Below are positions 43,341 through 51,843 of a stretch of DNA of 64,000 nt, piece after piece; within the stretch, counting starts at the first letter, position 1, and every line of letters starts with the position of its first letter. Under the pieces are notes generated by a model. It saw nothing but the letters and a program-made list of their open reading frames with translations, had not been told where the DNA came from and made no database searches. Made by a program: the position numbers and the translations under genes. The stretch comes from Aldehydirespirator sp965116965 (GTDB lineage Bacteria > Actinomycetota > Acidimicrobiia > Acidimicrobiales > Aldehydirespiratoraceae): positions 558,001 to 622,000 of the forward strand of contig OZ220743.1 in NCBI GenBank assembly GCA_965116965.1, written 5' to 3'.

Positions 43341-44024
43341 TCAGACAGGCACCCTGTCGGGCATATCTGATCGGAGTCGCCCAATGACCGCCGAGAACGA
43401 ATAGGGGCCTTCACCGGCAGGCCACCTCGATACGAAACGCTCCGTTTCGGCTGCCCACATCACTTTGTCCTTCTCAACGGTGGAATCACCCAAACGCTCA
43501 ACGCTCACGCTTCTGAGATTTGTCATGGCGTGATCCCATGAGAGGCAATCGCTAGCACCGAATGAGCGGGCTGCGTCGAGCAGGGTCGCCTCCCCCCAGT
43601 TCAACTCCAACCGCCTGCGGTTCGGGCGATACACGTAGATCGGCGTGATCCCCTGACGGAACATCGCAGGTGGCTTGATCCCACGCACAGGGACAGCCAC
43701 CGAGTACCGGAGCGGAAGTTGCGTCGTCCACCCCAGAGCCGATAGCGCCGACCAGTCAGACCAGCCCGATCCCGCGGGCGCAACCGCCACAGCCACCGGA
43801 GTGGTCGGCAACGCGCCATAGAGGATGTGCTCAGGAGGGTGCTGCCGCCAGTAGATACCTCGCGCTGCCCTACCGATGATCGGGTACTGCTCAGCAAGCA
43901 TCCGGTGCAGCATGGTGTAAACCGCTGAACGTGGCCCAGGCACCGACGAAGCTTTGAACCATGTGCCACCAGGCAAGTCCACGATCCAGTCCTCTGAGTC
44001 TGCGGTGACCGTCGCCGGACGCAC
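43341..44024 (-). CDS. Orphan AbiEi/DUF6088-like antitoxin
   Basis: About 227 residues. SAVYTMLHRMLAEQYPIIGR followed by ARGIYWR and the motif GWSDWSALSALGWTTQLPLR closely resembles the winged-helix plus effector region of AbiEi-type antitoxins (their 'sG.sA.naLGLtTQvP' segment). No nucleotidyltransferase toxin follows within 250 nt, so it is an orphan or acts on toxins elsewhere in the island. GTG 44024 lies 6 nt after TATGCT with TTGACG upstream, so I prefer it to the TTG at 44057. Confidence 0.55.
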   Translation of the reverse strand: MRPATVTADSEDWIVDLPGGTWFKASSVPGPRSAVYTMLHRMLAEQYPIIGRAARGIYWRQHPPEHILYGALPTTPVAVAVAPAGSGWSDWSALSALGWTTQLPLRYSVAVPVRGIKPPAMFRQGITPIYVYRPNRRRLELNWGEATLLDAARSFGASDCLSWDHAMTNLRSVSVERLGDSTVEKDKVMWAAETERFVSRWPAGEGPYSFSAVIGRLRSDMPDRVPV

Positions 44025-44390
44025 GTATAGAGCATAACGCAAGCCAGGAGGCGTCAAGATTCCTTACAAACATATTCTTGGCAAGTGACTCCCAATCGCC
44101 GCGAAACCCTTCAGAGGGCAGCACGCTTCCTTGTCAGGTTGTGGACGCTGGGACCAGCACGAGCGGACGGCCAGCGGCCCAGCGGCCTGCTCACGCGGTT
44201 CCTGTCTCTCACCGACGACCAGCTCGCCTCTCTGCCGAGTTAGCCAGCCGCAAACCTGCTCCACCTCGTGAGCGTCCACCGCTCAGGGGGCTAGTCAGCA
44301 GCACCCGTTGCAGCCTGACGCAGGGCGCAGCCGAGACCGCAGCACCTCGGTAGCCTCATGCGTCGTGAACCGCGACAAGCAGCGCTGTCG

Positions 44391-45239
44391 ATGAACGAGG
44401 TAAGCTTTCTTGTTATTTCAGCCTTTGTTGTGGCGCTGATCGGTCTTCTAGGCTGGCTTCTTCGGAAGTGGCTCGGAACCAAGATCGAAGCGACTTATCA
44501 ACAACAGAGTGAATCCCTTCTTGCCACCATTCGGCGGGACCATGAAGCTTCTCTCATCGCCTTCAGGGATCAGTTAGAGAAGCAGGCACAGTTACAATCG
44601 TCGGCGTTCTCGTCGTTTGCCGCGGCTCAGCAGGCTGCAATGAACAGGCGACTGGATGCTGCTGAGAAGCTGTGGAATGACCTGCTCTCATTTCGTAGCT
44701 CTCTCCCAGCAGTCTTTGACTATATGGATATCTTGACGGAAGATGAGTTCCCAGATGCGATGAACAACCCGAGAGGACGAGAACTGTTCGATGAACTATC
44801 TGAAGACGAATTCGGCTCACTCATAGCGTCTCACGGACTACGTGGAATCATGGGGCAAGAACTGGACTATGGCGCTGAGAGGGTGAGACCCTATGTCGAT
44901 GAGTACCTTTGGGTTGTTTTTGAAACTTACAAGAAGATCATGTTCAGAGTATGGTTTAGATTGGTACGGTTCAACACCCAAGGCGGCGATGCCGTTTTCT
45001 GGTATAGAGACAGCCACACCAGGTCGCTTATTGCATTCGTCTTGACGCCTGATGAACTGGCTGACTTTGACCGAACTGACTTCGGCAAGATCGCTCACTT
45101 GCGGTTCACGCTCGAACAGAAGATAGTGGACGAGCTGCGCCGGATGATCTCTGGAGAGACATCGGGATCGGATTCTTTCCAACAAGCGAGGGCGTACCAA
45201 CAACTCGCTCGTGAAGGACTCCGGGAGCCATATTCTTGA
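44391..45239 (+). CDS. Membrane-anchored coiled-coil protein
   Basis: About 282 residues. An N-terminal membrane helix (about 4-25) is followed by a coiled coil (about 30-90) and a helical domain without recognised family. GC is lower than in neighbours. ATG 44391 is preferred to ATG 44358, which lies only 1 nt after a -10-like TAGCCT (44351-44356). Function unknown; the anchor-plus-coil layout is common in membrane-sensing defence proteins, but that is only context. Confidence 0.6.
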   Translation: MNEVSFLVISAFVVALIGLLGWLLRKWLGTKIEATYQQQSESLLATIRRDHEASLIAFRDQLEKQAQLQSSAFSSFAAAQQAAMNRRLDAAEKLWNDLLSFRSSLPAVFDYMDILTEDEFPDAMNNPRGRELFDELSEDEFGSLIASHGLRGIMGQELDYGAERVRPYVDEYLWVVFETYKKIMFRVWFRLVRFNTQGGDAVFWYRDSHTRSLIAFVLTPDELADFDRTDFGKIAHLRFTLEQKIVDELRRMISGETSGSDSFQQARAYQQLAREGLREPYS

Positions 45240-45570
45240 ATGCTCCAGGAGGCCGGTTACGAGTCGTGACGGTCTAGACCGCTCGGCCTGTCCATCTCGT
45301 CCTGTGTCGAGTAGCGCGTCTCGTGGCTTCTGATCGAGACGGCGACCTACTTCCAACCCCCGCTGGCCTGGCGATGGCAGCGCGATAACCCCGACGCAGA
45401 CAACCGATGCAGTGATCGTGTGTAGCGGGTCGGCTGTCCGAATTCGCTAGAGGGGCAGACGGTGGCGAGGAACACCGGCCTCCGGCAACGACGGTCATGG
45501 CCCCTCAGCTCTCCAGGCGGATGGCCTCAGGGGGTCAAAGGGTTCCAGCCTGTCGGTAGGCTCGCCCGCT
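45240..45570. other. 331-nt gap before the Abi_C-like gene
   Basis: Nothing convincing is seen except the -10 box TAGGCT at 45557-45562 that serves the next gene. Antisense frames here lack start signals. Confidence 0.4.
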
Positions 45571-46455
45571 GTGAACAGCGACAGGAGCGGGCCACTATTC
45601 TCGGAACGGCACGACCCCGAGACGCGCGAACAGTTCGAGCACATTCATGAGGGCATACCTGACTTCTTGTTCCCTTCGCTTCTCCATTGGGCCGTAAAGC
45701 ACTACTCGCGCCGTTCGTCGGGAAAATATGTCGCTGATCGACAAGCCATCCTCCGCTTGGAGCGAAGGACTAGACGCAGCCTGCCACCCAAGGCCAGAGG
45801 CGACCTCAATGAGTTGGTCCGCGCATTTCGGTCGGATCATGCGCTGTTTCTCAGCGCAATCGACTTGGTGCTGACGGCGACCGAGCACGAGTTCTTCGAG
45901 GGTCCGAATCCGTTAGAACTAGCCGAAATCCTCGAAGAGGCCGGAAGCGAGTTTTGTGTCGGAACGGATGAGGACGGGAACTTTCAGCTACAGTATCGCC
46001 AGTCTCAGGAAATGACCCAACTCATCCAAAGTGAGGCCGACCAACCGGAAAGGGCCGCTGAGCATCTTCGCCGGGCTTGGGTCAAGTGCTTCCGTGTGGA
46101 CCCCGCCCCCGATCCAAACGCGGCTTGTAGCGAAGCGGTAAGCGCTGTCGAAGCTGCTGCCAAACCTGTAATCAGTCCAAGGAACAAGAAGACAACCCTC
46201 GGAACGCTTCTCCGAGATATGAAGCCCGACCCGGACAAAGAGCCAGGATACAAGTGGGAGACTGACTCAGAATTCGATGGCAGCATGGAGACCGTGTTCA
46301 GCATGATGCAACTCGTCTGGAACAATAGCCGCTACCGACACGGCGATGAAGACGCTCCATTAGAAGCATCACAGGAGTCAGCCGAAATGACTGTGCACAC
46401 AGCAGTGCTTCTAGTCAACTGGTTCAGATCGGAACGGATTCGGCCAAAGCAGTAA
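45571..46455 (+). CDS. Abi_C-like abortive-infection family protein
   Basis: 294 residues. The C-terminal third contains ACSEAVSAVEAAAKPVI, a linker and LGTLLRDMK, then WNNSRYRHGDEDA. This resembles the C-terminal Abi_C domain of abortive-infection proteins, in which a conserved RN..GD.H-type end follows two helices. The N-terminal part is helical and unrecognised. GTG 45571 lies 8 nt after TAGGCT, so it is leaderless. Family assignment is by motif resemblance only. Confidence 0.5.
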   Translation: MNSDRSGPLFSERHDPETREQFEHIHEGIPDFLFPSLLHWAVKHYSRRSSGKYVADRQAILRLERRTRRSLPPKARGDLNELVRAFRSDHALFLSAIDLVLTATEHEFFEGPNPLELAEILEEAGSEFCVGTDEDGNFQLQYRQSQEMTQLIQSEADQPERAAEHLRRAWVKCFRVDPAPDPNAACSEAVSAVEAAAKPVISPRNKKTTLGTLLRDMKPDPDKEPGYKWETDSEFDGSMETVFSMMQLVWNNSRYRHGDEDAPLEASQESAEMTVHTAVLLVNWFRSERIRPKQ

Positions 46456-46689
46456 CGCTGCTAGCCCTACCCTAGCAGGCTGCCACCACCTATCTGGAAT
46501 GAGGTTCCGCTCGCGCTCTGGTGAGAGATCGAGTGTCGATTGACGCTCGATCAGAGGTCTACGAGTCTCGCTTGATTGAGCAAAGCTATCCTTCTCAGGG
46601 TGTTGCTATTGTCATCAATGAATGCTTGACACAGTGATGTTAATACGACAGACTTTCATGCATCCTTGACACTCAACCAAAGGACCACC

Positions 46690-47565
46690 ATGAATAGCGA
46701 AAGCAAGCTCGGTCGATCCCTGCCGAAATGGATCACATTGAAGCGGAGACGTTCAGCCGAGGACGGCACATCACGCAACAACAAGGGTATCGGCCCGACA
46801 GGTGTTGTCGTCACCATCGTCATCTTGGCGATCCTCGCCGGTATCGGCGGGCCTCCGTTGTGGAGGCTCATACGAGACGCACGCGAGCACGCTGTGAACA
46901 CTACACTTCAAGAAGCTGCTCAGGTGGTTCAGAACCGACTCACACTTCAACCGGAACTGGCAGACAGCACAAAGTTGCAGGAGTTGGAGAACGCGCTAAT
47001 TGAAGATTTTGATGTGGACTGGAACATTGATGGGCACGGCGGTGCCACATACGCGTTCTCATCTACTGTCGGAGACGAACGCAGCATCCATGTGCAGTTC
47101 ATAAAAGAAGGAACTTCTGCTGTCGCTGCGAGCGGAACCGCGCCGACCGTGGATTGGCTGTTGGCCGACGATAAAGGAGTCAGAATCCAAGCCCAGAATA
47201 GTGACGGTGCGTGGGCTTGCGCTCTGATTGTGTTGCGTCCAAACGTAGACGCAGACGAGGCTATTGACAATGATCGTTTCATCCAAGTAACACAACCCGC
47301 TGGGAGCGATAAGGACAATGCGCGAGTCAAGATCAATGCATGGCTCGGTGGGATTTGGTATGACAGCGAAGAGACGCCGCTGGACTCCAACGGGTTGCAC
47401 GCCTGCTCACCGGCGCTCACTATAGGCTCGTCCGGCACGACGGTAGGAGCAGCCCTTCCTACCAGCGCCTCCGAATGGCCCGTTGGTAACCCTGGCTCGG
47501 CTGGTTCCGGCACGGGGGCAGTCACCGCTGAGACTGCTGTACGCACTTTGCGTAACGCCCTCTAG
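46690..47565 (+). CDS. Type IV pilin-like protein lacking Glu5
   Basis: About 291 residues. A long basic leader (about 1-35) ends at NKGIGPTGVVVTIVILAIL, then an amphipathic helix with AREHAVNTTLQEAAQVVQN, as in type IV pilins, but the conserved Glu5 is absent. The C-terminal globular domain has two cysteines and a Gly/Ser/Thr-rich end. ATG 46690 has an AAAGGA site. It stands alone, far from the island's pilus operon and on the other strand. A hairpin (47646-47667) follows it. Confidence 0.6.
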   Translation: MNSESKLGRSLPKWITLKRRRSAEDGTSRNNKGIGPTGVVVTIVILAILAGIGGPPLWRLIRDAREHAVNTTLQEAAQVVQNRLTLQPELADSTKLQELENALIEDFDVDWNIDGHGGATYAFSSTVGDERSIHVQFIKEGTSAVAASGTAPTVDWLLADDKGVRIQAQNSDGAWACALIVLRPNVDADEAIDNDRFIQVTQPAGSDKDNARVKINAWLGGIWYDSEETPLDSNGLHACSPALTIGSSGTTVGAALPTSASEWPVGNPGSAGSGTGAVTAETAVRTLRNAL

Positions 47566-47645
47566 GGACAGTTCGTTCTCGATGAGGCGGCGGGATGCTG
47601 GCATGATCCGTTGGTGGCCCGCCCCCTTCAACGCTCGTAGGCAAA

Positions 47646-47667
47646 CCCTCCGGCAGTGGTCGGAGGG
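47646..47667 (+). terminator. Hairpin after the lone pilin gene
   Basis: CCCTCCG-GCAGTGGT-CGGAGGG, 80 nt past the stop, without a T tract. A plausible terminator of the pilin transcript. Confidence 0.4.
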
Positions 47668-47849
47668 CGACCACTCATCAAGTGGCTGAGAAGTCGATGG
47701 CGGACACGGCCACTCTTTCTGCGCGCCCTGCTTCTCCGATGCTGACTAGGGGAGAAACGTGCTTCTCCTGGACACAAACCTAGTTACAGGCAACTCTGAT
47801 CGGCCCCGGCATTCATGAGAGAGATTTCCTGTGGAGGCAGAAGCTCTCG

Positions 47850-48296
47850 ATGAGGAGCGTCTGGATGGTAGCGCCTGTCGTGTGGGCGGTATTGCTGGTG
47901 TTCGGGGTGGCCATGTTCTTCGGGCCGATGGATGGCTCTTGGGACGTTGCCGTGTCGCTGTCGGAAAGGATGTGGTCGCAGGAGCGACCAGCGTGCGATC
48001 CGGTACGCCAGGAAGCGGGGGTTCCCCCTCCGACGACCGGCTTCACGGCACAAGGCAACAAGTTCATCGTTGCGGTGGAGAACACGTCGTGTGCGTGGAT
48101 CGACTTCAACATCGATAGAGGCTGGGACATTCACTACGTGTGGGAGTTCGACAATCTGCTTGATTATCGACGTTCTAAGACGTTGTGGACTTCGGTGTCT
48201 TATGACGCACCCTGGAGCCTGACAGCAGTAGGCCCAGGAGGGATAGTCACAACCTCCGGGGTGTTTCGGGTGGAGGCAGGAGGAGCAAGAAGTTGA
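47850..48296 (+). CDS. Membrane-anchored extracytoplasmic protein
   Basis: 148 residues: an N-terminal hydrophobic helix (about 5-27) and a soluble domain rich in Trp, Asp and Val with two cysteines. The sequence GNKFIVAVENTSCAWIDFNI has the look of a beta-rich secreted domain. No family recognised. Confidence 0.5.
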   Translation: MRSVWMVAPVVWAVLLVFGVAMFFGPMDGSWDVAVSLSERMWSQERPACDPVRQEAGVPPPTTGFTAQGNKFIVAVENTSCAWIDFNIDRGWDIHYVWEFDNLLDYRRSKTLWTSVSYDAPWSLTAVGPGGIVTTSGVFRVEAGGARS

Positions 48297-48341
48297 AGTC
48301 TCTTCAGGCGCAAGCCCGATAAGTGGCGATGGTGTAGTGAG

Positions 48342-49157
48342 GTGGGGCGTAGCCGCCTGATTGTGTGCCCTGAATGCGGCAGGACGCGCCCTTATGGTGC
48401 CAACGGGTTGTGCGGTGCCTGCTATCAGCGCAGTTGTCTGGTTGTTTGCTCAGAGTGCGGACGGACACGCCCCTACGGTGGCCGGGGATTGTGCGGTGCT
48501 TGCTATGGACGCGAACGTAGCGGCTATGGCCCGAAGGAGCGTGTGGTGTGCTCCGACTGCGGCAACGAACGGTCGCTGGTGGGGAACGGTCTGTGCGAAG
48601 ACTGCTACCGGAGCAGGAATCCCGACAGCAACCAGTTGATCGAGTGCAGCGAATGCGGCAGGACACGCATTCATATCGCTCGCGGTTTGTGCCGGAGCTG
48701 CTACGTGAAGTCCAACGTAGTCGAGTGCGGCGAATGCGGAGAGACAAAACCTCACGCCGCGCGCGGGTTGTGCCATAGGTGCTACAAGCGACTCCATCGC
48801 GATCCTGGGATAATCGAACGGGAAGCCGCTCGGGAAGCCGACCTCGAAAGGGTCTTGGCTCAGCAGCTAGCGGCGCAGACTCAACGAGAAGCGGAAGTCG
48901 CTGCCGAACTGCGGCGACGACGATGCAAGACATGTCGCAGGCTGCTCATCCTTGTCCAAGCCAAAGCCTCTTCTCATCGACGTTCTCACCACTGCGACAA
49001 CTTCTGCTACAGCCATGACCCCGACCAACGAGCACGCCGGGGAAGCACTCGTTGGTTTCCCGCTGTCAAAGCGAAGATCGACGCTCGGAAGGCGGAAGCT
49101 GACCGGCAGATGACCGAAGAACTTGAACTCTCGTCGGGCGCAAGCTCGACAAGTTGA
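48342..49157 (+). CDS. Tandem zinc-ribbon protein (five ribbons)
   Basis: 271 residues, paralogue of the protein at 41141-41875 with the same three-part plan. Five ribbons C-x2-C-x11-C-x2-C (core CSECGRTRPYGxxGLCGACY) occupy about residues 6-145; a charged coiled coil follows (about 150-195); the C-terminal site is RCKTCRRL...HHCDNFCYSH. Conserved Arg/Lys, aromatic and His positions between the Cys pairs suggest one ligand type repeated. The GTG start is tentative. Nucleic-acid binding is the simplest guess, without direct evidence. Confidence 0.72.
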   Translation: MGRSRLIVCPECGRTRPYGANGLCGACYQRSCLVVCSECGRTRPYGGRGLCGACYGRERSGYGPKERVVCSDCGNERSLVGNGLCEDCYRSRNPDSNQLIECSECGRTRIHIARGLCRSCYVKSNVVECGECGETKPHAARGLCHRCYKRLHRDPGIIEREAAREADLERVLAQQLAAQTQREAEVAAELRRRRCKTCRRLLILVQAKASSHRRSHHCDNFCYSHDPDQRARRGSTRWFPAVKAKIDARKAEADRQMTEELELSSGASSTS

Positions 49158-49395
49158 GGGTATGCGGTGAGCATTCCGAAGCACCGTGCCGGGTGTTGCC
49201 CCCTTCCTGGCGGAACTCGACCCGACACAAGCAGCGAAGGAACGTCGCTGCTGCACCCGGCAAGCCCTCAACCATCTGGTCACACCTGATCGGCTTGGCG
49301 AACTAAAGCCTCATTAGACATCGGGCGGCGTCCCCGATGGAGATATCTTGTGACGATTACTGGCAAGAACTTCGGCTGGCGTAAGATGCGCCGCC

Positions 49396-49680
49396 GTGTC
49401 GGAGATCGAGCACGGCAAGCGCCAGACCTACGTCCACCACGGGTGCCGATGCGACGCGTGCAGAGCAGCGAATCGGGAGTACCTGCGGGAGTACCGGGCA
49501 GCGAATAGAGACTCGATCAGAGCTTCCCAGGCTCGCTATTCGGCCAAGTTGAAGAAGTCCAAGGACATCCCACACGGCACCCGCTACGGCTACTCGGACT
49601 TTGGATGCCGATGCGACAGGTGCAGGGCGGCGAACACTGCCTACGCCAGGCAGTATCGAGAAGGCACGTTGGTGGGCTAG
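49396..49680 (+). CDS. Small duplicated Cys-rich protein (GCRCDxCRAAN motif)
   Basis: 94 residues with two copies of a ~30-residue unit, HG....Y...GCRCDxCRAANxxYxRxYR (about 6-34 and 59-87), joined by a basic linker. Such small Cys-rich units occur in actinophage-type proteins; I infer zinc and nucleic-acid binding. GTG 49396 is 8 nt after TAAGAT (49382-49387), so it is leaderless. Confidence 0.6.
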   Translation: MSEIEHGKRQTYVHHGCRCDACRAANREYLREYRAANRDSIRASQARYSAKLKKSKDIPHGTRYGYSDFGCRCDRCRAANTAYARQYREGTLVG

Positions 49681-51029
49681 GCGCATGACTCCTGGAACGA
49701 CAGCCGGTAGGCGTGGTACGCCGCGCTGTCGGGAATGGTCGCCGCCAGAGCGTCGAGCAGGGCAGTCTTGGCCCAATCGACGGCCTCGTTCAGCGCGGCG
49801 ATGGTGTTCCCCTGCTGGAGCTGGGCGTTTGCGAGGGCGTTGTAGGCAGCAGCTTCCGCAGCCGCGGCCGCTTGATACTCGGCCTCCCTTGCTTCGCGGG
49901 CTTCGGTATCGAGCTTGTTCCCATAGTCACGAAGGGCACCCCGAAGGGCATCACTACGGGCTTCTGCTAGCTGCCTAACGGAGTCGCTCCAACGGTTGAT
50001 TGCCTCAACCCCGTAGTCGGCTTCACCATCGTTCTCTATGGGTGCGACGAGCGGAATGAAGGTATCGAGAACGGCGTCTGCTTCGTCTGCGTATTCCAAT
50101 GTGTCGAGGGCGTCCTCGATCCTTAGCAGCGCAGCTTGCCAAGCTTCCGATATCTCTTCGGCGCTCTGCCAAGAAGTAGGGGGAGGAGGGCCGAGCGCTT
50201 CGACAGCGGCGTAGTGCTCGGCGTTGATGGGGGCCTGCAACTCCAAAGTCGGGCCGAAATCAACATAGATGGGTGCGTTGCGGATGGACTCCATTTCCGC
50301 AACGGCGCTCTGATGGGCTTCTCTGGCTTGCTGCACATCCTCCTCGGCTTGGGTTCCGGCATCGAGAGCAGCCAGGGCCTCCTCGTAGCCGTCGATGGCA
50401 GCCAAGGTGGGTTCGTCGGCATGGTCAACGAACGCCGACCACGCTCGCTTGTAGGCCACCCCCTGCGGATGTGTCGAGCCGCCACTTTGCAGTTGGTATG
50501 TCCAGGCCACCCCGTTGGCTGCCCGATGCCGACCGGAGTCATGGGCCTCTACCGCTTCCGGGAAGATTCTCTGTGCCTTCTCCAATTCGATGAGCGCCTC
50601 AGCGCGGTCGAGTTCGTCTGTGGCTGAGCCGTAAGCATCCTCGGCCTCCTGGAGGGCCGTCTCAGCAGCGAGCATCTTCGCCCGCGACCGGTCGTAGTCA
50701 TCCCAGGTTGCCTGCACTTCAGCGCACCACCCGAACCTGTCACCCAACTGGATCGGCACATACTCGACCACCGTGTCCGGCTCGGCGGGTGCTTCCGGCT
50801 CAACCGGTGATGTGGTGGCAGTCTCCGAGGGAGCGTCCTCTTGCTGATCAGAGTCCGTCATGACTGGCACTTCGGGGGATGTGTCTTCTGAGGCATCCGC
50901 ATCGGACGCAGCCGCGGCCGGGTCTGCTCCCCCAGCAGCATCGGCAGGGTCGCCGTCCTCACCGCCCCCACAAGCCGCGGCCACCAGCGCCAAGGCGATC
51001 CCTGCGGCGAAGATGCACGGCCGGGGCAT
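49677..51029 (-). CDS. Secreted lipoprotein rich in helices
   Basis: 450 residues from ATG 51029. The signal peptide ends with lipobox VAAAC (Cys about residue 20), then an acidic, Ala/Asp-rich low-complexity stretch (about 20-80). The rest is a long helical, coiled-coil-prone region with WCAEVQATWDDYDRSRAKML and Ala/Glu-rich heptads. A GGGAGC site precedes the ATG. Overlaps the GCRCD-motif gene by 4 nt, tail to tail. Function unknown; similar in style to the pilus-operon lipoprotein but not homologous by eye. Confidence 0.6.
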   Translation of the reverse strand: MPRPCIFAAGIALALVAAACGGGEDGDPADAAGGADPAAAASDADASEDTSPEVPVMTDSDQQEDAPSETATTSPVEPEAPAEPDTVVEYVPIQLGDRFGWCAEVQATWDDYDRSRAKMLAAETALQEAEDAYGSATDELDRAEALIELEKAQRIFPEAVEAHDSGRHRAANGVAWTYQLQSGGSTHPQGVAYKRAWSAFVDHADEPTLAAIDGYEEALAALDAGTQAEEDVQQAREAHQSAVAEMESIRNAPIYVDFGPTLELQAPINAEHYAAVEALGPPPPTSWQSAEEISEAWQAALLRIEDALDTLEYADEADAVLDTFIPLVAPIENDGEADYGVEAINRWSDSVRQLAEARSDALRGALRDYGNKLDTEAREAREAEYQAAAAAEAAAYNALANAQLQQGNTIAALNEAVDWAKTALLDALAATIPDSAAYHAYRLSFQESCA

Positions 51030-51410
51030 GGTGGCTCCCCCTGGTTGGTTGGCGCTGAAGCCACTCAACACCTTGAAACCTGGCCAGGGAGAGCCATGGC
51101 AGCGCGACGGCCAACACATGGCCTGGTTTCATGCGGGACTTTCGGCTAGTCCCGGTGTTGAGTGGCGGGCCGAACCGTAGCCGTACCCATTCGACCGAAT
51201 CAACCGCAGGCCGGAAAGGGGGTCCGCCCCGGCCTCAACCGAGCCTCTTGGGGAAGTACCTCTTGCGTGAGTCCCCTGCCATGCACCCCTCTGACCTCTA
51301 CAAATGCATCACGGATGGCGGATGGGCCAGAGGGGTGCTCCCCCGACAAGCGCAGACGGCTTTGGTATCATGTGGGGGACAGCCATCAACGCCCCTAACC
51401 GTCCGTCACC
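51030..51410. other. 381-nt divergent intergenic region
   Basis: Lies between the lipoprotein (minus) and the nucleotidyltransferase module (plus). A possible plus-strand promoter is CCGACA-N17-TATCAT (51343-51371), with the -10 about 40 nt before ATG 51411. No gene recognised. Confidence 0.4.
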
Positions 51411-51842
51411 ATGTTCGTTCCCAACATCACCGCCGATCAGATTCCTCGTTGGATGGCCGACAACGATCATCGTGGCCGCGTCGTTGAACTCCGTGAACTG
51501 TGCAAGCAGTGGGCGCACACCGACCACGCTCACCGTGTGGCCATGGTCGCGCGAGCGCCCCGACCTCATTGTTGGTATCACCGTTTCACCCGTCGTCGCC
51601 ACGACCTGTCGCGCATAGCTGCGGTGGTGCACGCCTTGTGCGACCGTGACGGCGTTTCTGTCCCTGATTGGGTTTGGCGGCATCGCAGCCGTCGCCCCAT
51701 AGGTGTGCTCGCCTCGCTTGACCCGAACTCCAAGTGGGGCCGCGCCGCTCTTGCCGACGCTCCCGATGCTTGCGCCTACCATGATGTCTGGTTCGACCAG
51801 AGCATGATCGAGAACATCACGGTGCACGGCTTCGGAGACTGA
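51411..51842 (+). CDS. Partner protein of nucleotidyltransferase module, copy 1
   Basis: 143 residues. It is a paralogue of the protein at 52840, sharing IAAVVHALCDRDGxxVPDWV and an upstream W-rich basic stretch (WYHRFTRRRHDLSR here, WWHRYTPRKRDLAR there) and a terminal YHxVWFDxxxIExIxVHG block. Each copy stands directly before a nucleotidyltransferase frame, so it is a likely antitoxin or partner, though no family is recognised. One base separates its stop from the next ATG. Confidence 0.6.
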   Translation: MFVPNITADQIPRWMADNDHRGRVVELRELCKQWAHTDHAHRVAMVARAPRPHCWYHRFTRRRHDLSRIAAVVHALCDRDGVSVPDWVWRHRSRRPIGVLASLDPNSKWGRAALADAPDACAYHDVWFDQSMIENITVHGFGD

Positions 51843-51843
51843 C

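Noticed and set aside
43106..43414. Minus-strand 102-codon frame between the orphan antitoxin and the nuclease
   Set aside because: It overlaps the end of the antitoxin gene in another frame, has no ribosome site and shows no toxin motif.
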